64,000 nt of DNA from JANNAT01 sp031384605 (lineage in GTDB: Bacteria > Pseudomonadota > Alphaproteobacteria > Rhodobacterales > Rhodobacteraceae). Below, piece after piece: positions 41,922 to 50,943 of the stretch; position 1 is the stretch's first letter; each line of letters begins with the position of its first letter. The stretch spans positions 1-64,000 of the forward strand of contig JANNAT010000149.1 in NCBI GenBank assembly GCA_031384605.1, read 5' to 3'. Both the position numbers and the translations under genes were made by a program. The notes under the pieces were generated by a model. It did not search any database. It was given only the letters and a program-made list of their open reading frames with translations, and was not told the origin of the DNA.

Positions 41922-43259
41922 ATGCGTCGCAATTTTGGTTGGGCAGTCATGGCGTTTTTGGCCACGGGTCTGCCCGCCGCAGCCGACACCGTCAGCACCT
42001 TCAAACTGGACAATGGGATGGATGTTGTGGTGATCGAAGACCACCGCGCCCCCGTAGTTGTGCATATGGTCTGGTATAAAATCGGCTCGGCAGATGAGCC
42101 GCCCGGCAAATCAGGCATCGCGCACTTTCTGGAACATCTGATGTTCAAAGGCACCGATGACATTGGCTCGGGTGAATTTTCCTCGATCGTTGAGGCACAG
42201 GGCGGCAACGACAACGCCTTTACAAATCATGATTATACCGCATATTATCAGCGGGTTGCGGCGGATCGACTTGATCTGATGATGACTTTAGAGGCCGACC
42301 GCATGCGCGATTTGCGGCTGCTGGAAGAAGATGTGGTCACAGAACGCGAGGTTATCCTGGAAGAGCGTAGCGAACGCACAGACAGTGATCCGGGCGCGTT
42401 GCTGGGCGAGCAAATGCAGGCCGCGCAGTTCATGAACCATCACTACGGCCTGCCGGTTATTGGTTGGCGGCACGAGATGGAACAATTGTCGCGTCAGGAT
42501 GCCTTGGATTACTATCAGGCCTATTACGCCCCCAACAATGCGATTTTGGTCGTGGCGGGCGATGTTGACCCAAAAGCCGTGCTGGAAATGGCCAAAAAAC
42601 ACTACGGGCCGCTAAAGCCATCCGACAAGATCGTGCCACGCGTTCGCCCAACAGAGCCGCCGCAACTGGCAGAACGCCGGGTGACTTTTGCCGATGAACG
42701 GGTGGCGCAGCCCTATGTCATTCGCACGTATCTGGCCCCCGAACGCAATTCCGGCGATCAAAAACAGGCAGCTGCGCTGACCATATTGGCGGAACTGCTT
42801 GGCGGGGCTGGCACCACATCGGTGCTGGCGCGGGCGTTGCAGTTTGACACGCAGATTGTGACTTATTCTTCGGCGTTTTATTCGGGCACCTCGCTTGACC
42901 CTGACACCTTTGGTCTGATTGTCATTCCAGTGCCGACAGTCAGTCTGGCCGATGCCGAGGCGGCGATGGATAAGGTGGTCGCACAGTTCTTGAAAGACGG
43001 GGTCAAGCCGGAAGATTTTGCCCGGATCAAAACCCAGATCCGGGCCGCAACCATTTATGCCCGCGATGATGCGAATGGGTTAGCGCAAGACTACGGTGAG
43101 GCGTTGTCGATTGGCCTGACGGTTGACGATGTGAAATCCTGGCCTGATGTGCTGCAATCAGTGACCGAAGCCGATGTTATGGCGGCGGCGGGGTTGGTTT
43201 TGAACCGCGATAATGCCGTGACCGGCTGGTTGACACGCAAAGACGAGGTGGCACAATGA
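41922..43259 (+). CDS. M16 family metallopeptidase, active subunit
   Basis: A 445-residue zinc protease with a signal peptide (MRRNFGWAVMAFLATGLPAAA) and the inverted zinc motif His68-x-x-Glu71-His72 (HFLEHLMFKG). Typical insulinase repeats follow: the N-terminal catalytic domain to ~residue 240 and a second domain (RTYLAPERNSGDQKQAAALTILAELLGGAGTT). It is periplasmic and probably forms a heterodimer with the next gene product, as in other two-gene M16 pairs. It begins with AGGAGGT upstream and overlaps its partner by four bases. Confidence 0.93.
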   Translation: MRRNFGWAVMAFLATGLPAAADTVSTFKLDNGMDVVVIEDHRAPVVVHMVWYKIGSADEPPGKSGIAHFLEHLMFKGTDDIGSGEFSSIVEAQGGNDNAFTNHDYTAYYQRVAADRLDLMMTLEADRMRDLRLLEEDVVTEREVILEERSERTDSDPGALLGEQMQAAQFMNHHYGLPVIGWRHEMEQLSRQDALDYYQAYYAPNNAILVVAGDVDPKAVLEMAKKHYGPLKPSDKIVPRVRPTEPPQLAERRVTFADERVAQPYVIRTYLAPERNSGDQKQAAALTILAELLGGAGTTSVLARALQFDTQIVTYSSAFYSGTSLDPDTFGLIVIPVPTVSLADAEAAMDKVVAQFLKDGVKPEDFARIKTQIRAATIYARDDANGLAQDYGEALSIGLTVDDVKSWPDVLQSVTEADVMAAAGLVLNRDNAVTGWLTRKDEVAQ

Positions 43260-44563
43260 TGATCCGTATCGCGCTGTTTTTGTTGGCGCTGGCCACGCCG
43301 TTGCGGGCAGAAATCGCTATTCAGGAAGTCACCTCGCCCGGCGGAATTAAAGCGTGGCTGGTTGAAGATCACGGCATTCCGTTCACCGCGCTTGAAATCA
43401 GATTTCAGGGGGGCACGTCGCTGGATGCGCCCGGCAAGCGGGGCGCCGTAAACCTGATGACCGCGCTGATCGAAGAAGGTGCGGGCGATCTGGACAGTCA
43501 GGGATTTGCCGCCGCCCGCGATGCGTTGGCGGCAGAGTTCAGCTTTAGTTCTGATCAGGATGGCGTTTCGGTTTCAACCCGGTTTTTGACCGAAAACCGC
43601 GATCAGGCGATGGCGCTGTTGCAGCAGGCCCTGGTGGCCCCCCGGTTTGATCAGGTGGCCGTAGACCGGGTGCGCGCGCAGGTTTTGTCGGGGCTTCGCT
43701 ATGACGAAAAAGATCAAGGCGCGATTGCCAGTAATCTGGCGCGCGCCCGCAGTTTTGGGACGCATCCCTATGCCACAGTTGGCGATGGCACGATGGCCAG
43801 CGTAACCGCCTTGGCCCGCGACGATATTGTGGCGGCCTTTGCGGCCAGTGTGGCGCGGGACCGTATCACCGTGGCTGCGGCTGGTGATATTACCGCGGCT
43901 GAATTGGGGGCTTTGCTGGATAACGTGCTTGGTGGTTTGCCTGCCACGGGCGGCCCACAGCCCGGCCGCGCCGATATGGTGATCAAATCCGGCATCAAAG
44001 TGCAAGATTTCCCCGGTCCCCAATCGGTGGTGCTGTTTGGCCATGGCGGTATCCGTTTTGACGATCCGGATTACTTTGCGGCGTCATTGTTGAATGAAAT
44101 CTTTGGCGGTGGCCGGTTTGGCGCGCGATTGATGACTGAAGTGCGCGAAAAGCGGGGGCTGACCTATGGCATCGGCACCGGGCTTGCCAGCTATGATCAT
44201 TCCGAATCGTTGGTTGGTCAGTTTCAGGCCAGCAACGACAAAGTTGCTGCGGCGATTGACGTTATCCGTGCCGAATGGGCCAAAATCGCAACCGATGGCG
44301 TGACCGAAGAAGAACTCGCGACGGCCAAGACCTATATGACCGGGTCGTATCCGCTGCGGTTTGATGGCAATGGCACGATTGCGTCAATCCTTGTAGGCAT
44401 GCAGATTATGGGGCTGACCCCTGATTACCCCAAAACCCGCAATGCGCGGGTAGAGGCGGTGACGATGGCCGATATGAAACGCGTGGCGGCGCGGTTGTTC
44501 AAACCGGGCAATTTGGCGTTTATTGTGGTGGGTGAACCCGTTGGCGTGACGGCCACGGAATAG
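43256..44563 (+). CDS. M16 family protein, non-catalytic partner
   Basis: A 435-residue M16 homologue with a signal peptide (IRIALFLLALATPLRA). At the place of the zinc motif it has GAVNLMTALIEEGAG, so the HxxEH residues are missing and it should be inactive alone. The C-terminal domain retains LNEIFGGGRFGARLMTEVREKRGLTYGI with the Arg/Tyr substrate-binding pair. This division of labour (one catalytic, one substrate-binding subunit) is known for bacterial and mitochondrial M16 heterodimers. Confidence 0.92.
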   Translation: MMIRIALFLLALATPLRAEIAIQEVTSPGGIKAWLVEDHGIPFTALEIRFQGGTSLDAPGKRGAVNLMTALIEEGAGDLDSQGFAAARDALAAEFSFSSDQDGVSVSTRFLTENRDQAMALLQQALVAPRFDQVAVDRVRAQVLSGLRYDEKDQGAIASNLARARSFGTHPYATVGDGTMASVTALARDDIVAAFAASVARDRITVAAAGDITAAELGALLDNVLGGLPATGGPQPGRADMVIKSGIKVQDFPGPQSVVLFGHGGIRFDDPDYFAASLLNEIFGGGRFGARLMTEVREKRGLTYGIGTGLASYDHSESLVGQFQASNDKVAAAIDVIRAEWAKIATDGVTEEELATAKTYMTGSYPLRFDGNGTIASILVGMQIMGLTPDYPKTRNARVEAVTMADMKRVAARLFKPGNLAFIVVGEPVGVTATE

Positions 44564-44607
44564 CGAATCTGTGGCCCATCGGGGTTACACCTGCTATTAG
44601 TGGTGGC

Positions 44608-46431
44608 ATGAACCTACATGCCACCAACATAGGCGGTGCTTTGCGCCCGGTTATCCGCCAACTGGACGACTCCGCGATCAACCGCATCGCGGCGGGCGAG
44701 GTGGTGGAACGGCCGGCGTCTGCCGTAAAAGAACTGGTGGAAAACGCGCTGGATGCAGGTGCGCGCCGTATTTCGGTTGATTATTTTGCGGGCGGCAAGG
44801 GGTTAATCCGGGTCATTGATGATGGCTGTGGCATGACCCCCGCCGATTTACCGCTGGCCGTGGCCCGGCATGCCACATCGAAAATTGATGGATCCGATTT
44901 GCTGAACATCCGCTCTTTCGGCTTTCGCGGTGAGGCATTGGCCAGTCTGGGTGCCGTGGGTCGGCTGAAAGTAACATCGCGCGCAGACGGGCATGACGGG
45001 GCCAGCCTGACGGTGGCGGGTGGACGGATCGGCGATCTGCGGCCTGCAGCGATGACGCGCGGAACAGTGATTGAATTGCGCGATTTGTTTTATGCCACGC
45101 CCGCGCGGTTGAAGTTTCTGCGCACCGACCGGGCGGAAGCGCAGGCGATCGTTGATGTTGTAAGGCGTTTGGCAATGGCCGAACCGCTGGTTGGCTTTAC
45201 CCTGACTGAAACCGCCGATGGCGTTGCACCGCGCGTGATTTTTCGTGCCGATCCCGCGTCGGGTGATTTCTTTGACGCGTTACACAGCCGGCTTGGCGCA
45301 GTCTTGGGCGCGGATTTCATCGACAACGCCCTGAAAATTGACGTGGAACGCGAAGGATTGCGCCTGACCGGCTATGCCGCCTTGCCGACTTACTCGCGCG
45401 GATCATCGGTGCAGCAGTTTGTGTTCGTCAATGGCCGCCCGGTGCTGGACCGCCTGTTACTGGGTGCTGTGCGGGTGGCGTATTTCGACTTCCTAAGCCG
45501 GGATCGGCATCCTGCGGCGGTGTTGAATCTGATTGTTGATCCCGAACGGGTAGATGTAAACGTGCATCCGGCGAAATCCGAAGTGCGGTTTCGCGAACCC
45601 GAAGCCGCGCGCAGTTTGATCATCACCGGCTTGCGCACGGCTTTGTCGGCGGCGGGGCATCGGGCAAGCACGACAGTGGCCGATGCAACTTTGGCCGCAA
45701 TGCAACCGCATGGGCGAGTTTACCAGATGGACCGCCCCAGCCAAGCCGCCCTTGGCCAAAGCTATGCCTATCAGGCGCCGCAGACCATCGCCCCCGGCTT
45801 TGCCGAAACCCCATCCGCGCGGTTTGAAGCCGCGTCTGACGACGGCGCAGACCTGCCTTTGGGGGCCGCACGCGCGCAGGTGCATCAGAATTACATCATC
45901 GCGCAAACTGCCACTGGCATGGTGATTGTTGATCAGCACGCCGCACACGAACGGCTGGTTTATGAGCGGCTGAAACGGCAACGGGATGCGGCTGGCGTTA
46001 CGGCGCAGGCCCTGCTGATCCCCGAAATTGTGGAACTTTCCCCGATGGATGCCAACCGGTTGCTGGATATCGCCGCCGATCTGGCACAATTGGGCGTGAC
46101 GATTGAACCCTTTGGCGGATCGGCTATTGCGGTGCGGGAAACGCCGGCGATTTTGGGCACTATTTCCGCCGCGACCCTGTTGCGCGATGTGTTGGATGAA
46201 CTGGCCGATCAAGGCAGCAGCCAATCCTTGCAGGCGAAAATGGATGCCATCCTTAGCCGCATGGCCTGTCATGGCTCCATCCGGTCGGGTCGTCAGATGC
46301 GCGCGGATGAGATGAATGCCCTGTTGCGCGAGATGGAAGCGACGCCGCATTCGGGCCAGTGTAACCATGGCCGCCCCACCTATGTGGAACTGAAACTGGC
46401 CGATATCGAAAGGCTGTTTGGACGCAAATGA
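44608..46431 (+). CDS. mutL: DNA mismatch repair protein MutL
   Basis: A 607-residue protein with the GHKL ATPase motifs INRIAAGEVVERPASAVKELVENALDAG, DDGCGM, and GFRGEALASLG. The C-terminal domain contains DQHAAHERLVYE, a perfect fit to the metal-binding endonuclease motif DQHA(x2)E(x4)E, together with ACHGSIRSG and CNHGRPT. It is therefore a nicking MutL, in contrast to the motif-less E. coli protein. It overlaps rmuC by four bases. Confidence 0.95.
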   Translation: MNLHATNIGGALRPVIRQLDDSAINRIAAGEVVERPASAVKELVENALDAGARRISVDYFAGGKGLIRVIDDGCGMTPADLPLAVARHATSKIDGSDLLNIRSFGFRGEALASLGAVGRLKVTSRADGHDGASLTVAGGRIGDLRPAAMTRGTVIELRDLFYATPARLKFLRTDRAEAQAIVDVVRRLAMAEPLVGFTLTETADGVAPRVIFRADPASGDFFDALHSRLGAVLGADFIDNALKIDVEREGLRLTGYAALPTYSRGSSVQQFVFVNGRPVLDRLLLGAVRVAYFDFLSRDRHPAAVLNLIVDPERVDVNVHPAKSEVRFREPEAARSLIITGLRTALSAAGHRASTTVADATLAAMQPHGRVYQMDRPSQAALGQSYAYQAPQTIAPGFAETPSARFEAASDDGADLPLGAARAQVHQNYIIAQTATGMVIVDQHAAHERLVYERLKRQRDAAGVTAQALLIPEIVELSPMDANRLLDIAADLAQLGVTIEPFGGSAIAVRETPAILGTISAATLLRDVLDELADQGSSQSLQAKMDAILSRMACHGSIRSGRQMRADEMNALLREMEATPHSGQCNHGRPTYVELKLADIERLFGRK

Positions 46432-47597
46432 TCACGCTGTTTGGCCAGACATACGCATGGAACGCGCCCGAAGTGTTGCTGATCGCCGGGGCTGCGGTGG
46501 TGCTGGCTGTGCTGTTGATCCTGATTTTGCGCGCGGCCGGCAGGTCGGCCACCATGGCCGCGCCGTTGATGCGTGAAATGGGCTGGCTGGGGCAGCGGGT
46601 GCAATTGCTGTCAGATGGGCAGGAACGGCTGGCGGGCGGTTTGCATCATGTGTCGGAAACTCAGGTCGTCAGCCAAACGGCGATGCTGCAACTGATGGAG
46701 CAACGTCTGGCCGAAGTATCACGGCAAATGGGCGAGTCTTTGCACGGCACATCAACCCGTACCGCGCGCAGTTTGGGCGAATTGCAGCAACGGCTGGAAA
46801 CCATCGACAAAGCGCAGGCCAATATCGAAAAGCTGTCGGGCAATGTGCTGAATTTGCAAGATATTCTGGCCAACAAACAGGCGCGCGGGGCGTTTGGCGA
46901 AATTCAGCTGAATGATATCGTGCAAAAGGCGCTGCCCAGCGACGCCTACACGATGCAAGCCACGCTTTCGAACGGCAAACGCGCCGATTGTCTGGTGCAT
47001 CTGCCCAACCCGCCCGGCCCGATTGTGATCGACGCGAAATTTCCGCTTGAGGCTTATGAGGCGCTGCGCCGTGCCGAAAACCCTGCCCAAGTGGCCGAAG
47101 GTCAACGCCAGATGCGCACGGCAGTGCGCGCGCATATCAAGGCGATATCCGAGAAATACATCATCGAAGGCGAAACCGCCGATGGCGCGCTGATGTTTTT
47201 GCCGTCAGAGGCGGTTTATGCCGAGTTGCATTCCAATTACCCCGAAGTGGTGCGCGAAGGATTTGCCGCGCGGGTGTGGATCGTGTCGCCCACCACTTGC
47301 ATGGCGACGCTGAACACCATGCGCGCGGTGTTGAAAGACGCGCGGATGCGCGAACAGGCGGGGGCCATCCGGCGCGAATTGGGTGAATTGTATAAGGATG
47401 TTGACCGGTTGGTGGAACGGGTGGGCAATCTGGACCGGCATTTCGGCCAAGCCGCCAAGGATATCGAAGAGATAAAAGTGTCGTCAGACAAAGCCAGCCG
47501 TCGCGCGCGGCGGTTGGATAATTTCGATTTTGAAGAGCTGTCGAACGAACCCAGCGGCCCGGTGATAGCAGCCCTTGGGCCCCAAGCCGCCGAATGA
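46428..47597 (+). CDS. rmuC: DNA recombination protein RmuC
   Basis: A 389-residue protein with an N-terminal membrane segment (VLLIAGAAVVLAVLLILILRAA), a long coiled coil (about residues 40-140, rich in Gln/Glu/Leu) and the RmuC nuclease-like domain (LANKQARGAFGEIQLNDIVQ, IDAKFPLEAYEAL, AVYAELHSNYPEVVREGFAARVWIVSPTT). The family limits recombination between inverted repeats. It overlaps mutL upstream and hutD downstream by four bases each, suggesting an operon. Confidence 0.94.
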   Translation: MITLFGQTYAWNAPEVLLIAGAAVVLAVLLILILRAAGRSATMAAPLMREMGWLGQRVQLLSDGQERLAGGLHHVSETQVVSQTAMLQLMEQRLAEVSRQMGESLHGTSTRTARSLGELQQRLETIDKAQANIEKLSGNVLNLQDILANKQARGAFGEIQLNDIVQKALPSDAYTMQATLSNGKRADCLVHLPNPPGPIVIDAKFPLEAYEALRRAENPAQVAEGQRQMRTAVRAHIKAISEKYIIEGETADGALMFLPSEAVYAELHSNYPEVVREGFAARVWIVSPTTCMATLNTMRAVLKDARMREQAGAIRRELGELYKDVDRLVERVGNLDRHFGQAAKDIEEIKVSSDKASRRARRLDNFDFEELSNEPSGPVIAALGPQAAE

Positions 47598-48118
47598 TCC
47601 GCCACCTGACGCCCGCCGATTATCGCCCCATGCCTTGGGCCAATGGCCGGGGGGTTACGGTGGAAATGCTGCGGGTGGACGTGGCCGGTGCGATGAGTTG
47701 GCGGTTGTCGCGGGCCAGCGTGGTTGAGGACGGCGATTTTTCGATGTTTCCGGGGATAGAGCGGAATCTGACCGTAATCAGCGGCCCCGGCTTTGATTTG
47801 GTGGGGCCGATGGGGGTGCTGCCTGCGCGGCCTTTTATACCGGTGACGTTTGCAGGGGATGTGCCTTTGCGGGCCACGGGTGTGACCGCGCCATCGGATG
47901 ATTTCAATGTTATGACGGCGCGGGGGCTGGCTTTGCCGCAGGTGCAGGTTGTGCAAGGCAACGCCAGTTTTGCGGCGGGTGGCACGTTGGCGGTTTTCGC
48001 GCTGGGCCGTGTTACGGTCAATGCGGTTCAGATGGCGCAGTATGATTTGATTGTCACCGAAACCGATATTGCGGTTTCGGCTGATGGTCAGGCGATTGTT
48101 GTCAAGCTTTTCGTGTAG
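47594..48118 (+). CDS. HutD/Ves family protein
   Basis: A 174-residue cupin-like protein: IRHLTPADYRPMPWANGRGVTVEMLR at the start, SWRLSRASVVEDGDFSMFPGIERNLTVISG and PSDDFNVMTARG. These are the hallmarks of the HutD/Ves family, sometimes tied to histidine use, though no hut genes are near. The stop codon TAG (48116-48118) lies inside the left arm of a 24-bp inverted repeat. Confidence 0.9.
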   Translation: MIRHLTPADYRPMPWANGRGVTVEMLRVDVAGAMSWRLSRASVVEDGDFSMFPGIERNLTVISGPGFDLVGPMGVLPARPFIPVTFAGDVPLRATGVTAPSDDFNVMTARGLALPQVQVVQGNASFAAGGTLAVFALGRVTVNAVQMAQYDLIVTETDIAVSADGQAIVVKLFV

Positions 48119-48175
48119 GGTGTGCCTTTACGGCGCATCTTTCGGCGATGGTGCGCCGTAAAGGCACACCCTACA
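48114..48175. repeat. Perfect 24-bp inverted repeat at convergent gene ends
   Basis: The left arm at 48114-48137 starts TGTAGGGTGTGCC, and the right arm at 48152-48175 is its exact reverse complement. The spacer is 14 bases. It lies between the convergent hutD and chrR-like genes and contains the hutD stop. GTAGGGTGTGC-type arms occur as dispersed elements in many proteobacterial genomes. A stable hairpin here would act as a bidirectional transcript end, although neither side has a T-run. Confidence 0.9.
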
Positions 48176-48186
48176 TTCAAGCGCAA

Positions 48187-48828
48187 TCAAATCCGGAACA
48201 AGGGCTGCAGCAACCGCGGGATCAATCCCATAAACCGCAGCGGCGCGTCGGTGACGGCCAGACAAATACACGGCACACCTGCTTCGGCCACCGGGGTATG
48301 TTCCAGATCTTCGGTGGCGATTTCTATATCGCCGGGGCCAAAACGATCCTCGCTGTCGCTGAACGCTCCTTGCAATACCAGCGTCAACTCCATGCCGCGA
48401 TGGCCGTGATCGGGCATCGCCTGACCCGCCGGAATATACAAAAGCCGCGCAGATGCGCCGGGCCCGGTTTTCAGAATGGCCTGCCGCACACCCATGCCCA
48501 AAGGCCGCCATTTCACGCTGGAAAAATCGCGGCCTACGTAGTCCGACAAAGGTGCTGGAACATCGCCACGTGGGTTTGTGGGGCGAATGCGATCTGACGT
48601 GCTGGGGCGGGCCATCACGGCCTCCAGGCTGCCATCTGACATTGCGACGATGTCGCAATCTTCTACAACGGCACCGCCGACGGCTTCAAACGCGCAAAGC
48701 CGCGCGCGGCAGTCATCGCACATCGACACATGGGTGGCGATTGCAAGGCCAAATGCCTCGGGCAGATTGCCCGCCGCATAGGCAATCAACAAAGGGTCGG
48801 TCAAGTGGTGCCGTATCGTCTTGATCAT
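48187..48828 (-). CDS. chrR: ChrR-type zinc anti-sigma factor
   Basis: A 213-residue two-domain anti-sigma factor. The N-terminal zinc-binding domain has His8, His33, Cys37 and Cys40 (HVSMCDDCRARL), which binds RpoE. The C-terminal cupin domain has HGHRGMELTLVLQGAFSD with metal-ligand His and Glu residues and LEHTPVAEAG. In Rhodobacter sphaeroides ChrR releases RpoE in response to singlet oxygen. It lies 12 bases after the rpoE stop, in the same operon. Confidence 0.93.
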   Translation of the reverse strand: MIKTIRHHLTDPLLIAYAAGNLPEAFGLAIATHVSMCDDCRARLCAFEAVGGAVVEDCDIVAMSDGSLEAVMARPSTSDRIRPTNPRGDVPAPLSDYVGRDFSSVKWRPLGMGVRQAILKTGPGASARLLYIPAGQAMPDHGHRGMELTLVLQGAFSDSEDRFGPGDIEIATEDLEHTPVAEAGVPCICLAVTDAPLRFMGLIPRLLQPLFRI

Positions 48829-48840
48829 GGGTCTGGTGCC

Positions 48841-49386
48841 TTAGCTCATCGTTTGTCGCAACCGGTCCAGCGCCAATCTTATCCGTGACTTGATCGTGCC
48901 CAATGGCAGACCTGTCTCGGCGGCGATCTCGCTGTGCGAAAGATCACCGTAAAAGGCGCGCTGGATCAGCGCTTTTTGTTTCTCGGGAAGTCCGGCCAAA
49001 GCGGCGCTTAGCCGTTTGGTTTCTTGGGCAATCTCATAGACATCGGCCTGATCAGGTTCGCCTTCCGGACCCCAGTCAAGGATTTCGGGTTCAGGGCGGC
49101 GCGCGCGGCGGGCCACATCAATACGGCGGTTGCGCGCTATCGTGAACACCCATGTGGCAACGGACGCACGCGACGGATCGAACAGATGCGCCTTTTGCCA
49201 CAAGGTTGCCATGACATCCTGGGCACATTCTTCGGCCAGCGCCGCGTCGGTGCCCGACTTCATCAAGAAAGCTTTGACGCGCGGGGCGAAGTGGCGGAAA
49301 ATTTGTGCAAATGCCAATTTGTCCTGACAATCGCGCACGGCAATCAACAGCCCTGCCCAGTCAACTTCTACTTTGTCCGACGACAC
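48841..49386 (-). CDS. rpoE: RpoE-type ECF sigma factor (ChrR partner)
   Basis: A 181-residue ECF sigma factor with region 2 (LAFAQIFRHFAPRVKAFLMKSGTDAALAEECAQDVMATLWQKA, FDPSRASVATWVFTIARNRRIDVARR) and region 4 (GLPEKQKALIQRAFYGDLSHSEIAAETGLPLGTIKSRIRLALDRLR). I chose GTG 49386 because GAAGGACGG lies just upstream and the length equals that of R. sphaeroides RpoE; ATG 49491 would put 35 atypical residues in front and would coincide with the predicted transcript start. It is paired with chrR and has its own RpoE-type promoter. Confidence 0.92.
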   Translation of the reverse strand: MSSDKVEVDWAGLLIAVRDCQDKLAFAQIFRHFAPRVKAFLMKSGTDAALAEECAQDVMATLWQKAHLFDPSRASVATWVFTIARNRRIDVARRARRPEPEILDWGPEGEPDQADVYEIAQETKRLSAALAGLPEKQKALIQRAFYGDLSHSEIAAETGLPLGTIKSRIRLALDRLRQTMS

Positions 49387-49495
49387 CCGTGCCCGTCCTT
49401 CATTGACCAAACCCGTCGCGGCCGGATGAACACAAACCCCGCCCCGTTCGGCGGTATAGGACGGGTCAAGAAGGGGCGCGTCAAGGTTCATAAAA

Positions 49496-49525
49496 GAGTT
49501 ACGCCGGGTCTGGCCGATTGGATCA
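49496..49525 (-). promoter_or_regulatory. RpoE-dependent promoter of rpoE-chrR
   Basis: On the minus strand TGATCC (49520-49525) and TAACTC (49496-49501) are 18 bases apart, matching the RpoE/ECF11-type consensus TGATC...TAA known from R. sphaeroides. The start point would fall near 49489, giving an untranslated leader of about 100 bases before GTG 49386. This implies autoregulation. Confidence 0.75.
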
Positions 49526-49590
49526 CATCGCAGTCGCGCTATTTCTTCCTTGCCGGGTATGGCTGGAACTTTGTCAAACCCCGTGCAAAT

Positions 49591-49620
49591 TGATCTGATC
49601 TGGTCCGCCGCGCGTAACTG
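49591..49620 (+). promoter_or_regulatory. RpoE-dependent promoter of the flavin oxidase operon
   Basis: TGATCT (49591-49596) and TAACTG (49615-49620) are 18 bases apart, the same spacing and near-identical boxes as the divergent rpoE promoter. A second TGATC overlaps at 49596-49600. It precedes the flavin oxidase ATG by 27 bases. Confidence 0.73.
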
Positions 49621-49647
49621 TTAGGCCAGCGCAATAAGGACAACTTG

Positions 49648-50943
49648 ATGCTTTTGAATGATTACAGCGGTTCTACCCGGCGTGTGGCCGTGGTAGGGGG
49701 CGGCATTTCGGGGATGGCGGCGGCGCATCTTTTGGCACCTGATCATCGGGTTGTGTTGTTTGAAGCCGAGGCGCGGCTTGGCGGCCATGCCCGCACGGTT
49801 CTGGCCGGCAAGCATGGCGATCAGCCGGTGGATACCGGATTCATCGTTTATAACCGGGTGAACTACCCGCATCTGGTGGCCCTGTTCGAAAAGCTGGAGG
49901 TGCCGGTGGCGAGCAGTAACATGAGCTTTGGCGCATCAATTCGCGGCGGTTGGCTGGAATATGCCCTGGCGTCTATAGATGCTTTGTTCGCGCAGCGCAG
50001 CAACATCGTGAACCCATCGTTCTTGCGCATGTGCCGCGATATTTTGTATTTCAACAAACACGCGCAAAGCGCTGCCACTGATCCGGGCCTGACAATTGGG
50101 GGACTACTTGACAAACTGGGCACCGGTCCGTGGTTTCGCGATTACTACATCCTGCCTTTGTCGGCGGCGATTTGGTCAACACCCAGCGCGGGCATCTTGG
50201 AGTTCCCTGCGCAATCCCTGATCCGGTTTTTCAAGAACCACGCGCTGATGAGTCTGTCAGGCCAACACCAGTGGTTCACAGTGCGCGGCGGATCAATCGA
50301 ATATGTCCGTCGTTTGCAGGCCGAACTTGCCCGGCAAGCGGTTGATCTGCGGCTGGCCACGCCGATTGCCGGGATAAAGCGGGATGGTGGATATGTTTAT
50401 GTGCGGGCCGTGGCAGGCGAATGGGAGCAGTTTGACGAATTGATCATGGCCACCCATTCCGACGATGCTTTGGCGCTGTTGTCTGATGCCAGCCCAGAGG
50501 AACGCGGCGCATTAGGCGCGGTGCGTTATCAGGCCAATTCAGCCGTTCTGCATGCTGACGCCCGCGTTATGCCAAAATCCCGCAAATGCTGGGCGTCGTG
50601 GGTTTATACCGAACCCTGCGGCGCGCAGGCTGAGAAGATTGATCTGACCTATTGGATGAATTCGCTGCAACCCATCCCCAAGGATGACCCGCTGTTTGTA
50701 ACGCTGAATTCGAACACTCCGATCCGGGAAGAGTTGATTTATGATCAGGTGACGTTCCGCCATCCGGTCTATGATCTGGGCGCTGTTGCCGCACAGGGCC
50801 AGGTGCGGGCGATGAACGGCGCGCACAACACGTGGTTTTGTGGGGCCTGGATGAAAAACGGCTTTCATGAAGACGGCTTTGGCAGTGCTGTTGATGTCGT
50901 TGACGCGTTGCGTGCGCGCCACCGGATTGCGAAGGCGGCATGA
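49648..50943 (+). CDS. Flavin-containing amine oxidase-like protein
   Basis: A 431-residue flavoprotein: RRVAVVGGGISGMAAAHLLAPDHRVVLFEAEARLGGHARTV (FAD-binding motif), DTGFIVYNRVNYPHLVALFEKL and C-terminal TWFCGAWMKNGFHEDGFGSAVDVVDAL. It is the type of oxidase found beside DUF1365 and cyclopropane fatty acid synthases and probably acts on fatty acyl chains. In R. sphaeroides the corresponding genes belong to the RpoE singlet-oxygen regulon. ATG 49648 follows TAAGGA; a TTG three bases earlier is also in frame. First gene of a five-gene operon. Confidence 0.9.
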   Translation: MLLNDYSGSTRRVAVVGGGISGMAAAHLLAPDHRVVLFEAEARLGGHARTVLAGKHGDQPVDTGFIVYNRVNYPHLVALFEKLEVPVASSNMSFGASIRGGWLEYALASIDALFAQRSNIVNPSFLRMCRDILYFNKHAQSAATDPGLTIGGLLDKLGTGPWFRDYYILPLSAAIWSTPSAGILEFPAQSLIRFFKNHALMSLSGQHQWFTVRGGSIEYVRRLQAELARQAVDLRLATPIAGIKRDGGYVYVRAVAGEWEQFDELIMATHSDDALALLSDASPEERGALGAVRYQANSAVLHADARVMPKSRKCWASWVYTEPCGAQAEKIDLTYWMNSLQPIPKDDPLFVTLNSNTPIREELIYDQVTFRHPVYDLGAVAAQGQVRAMNGAHNTWFCGAWMKNGFHEDGFGSAVDVVDALRARHRIAKAA

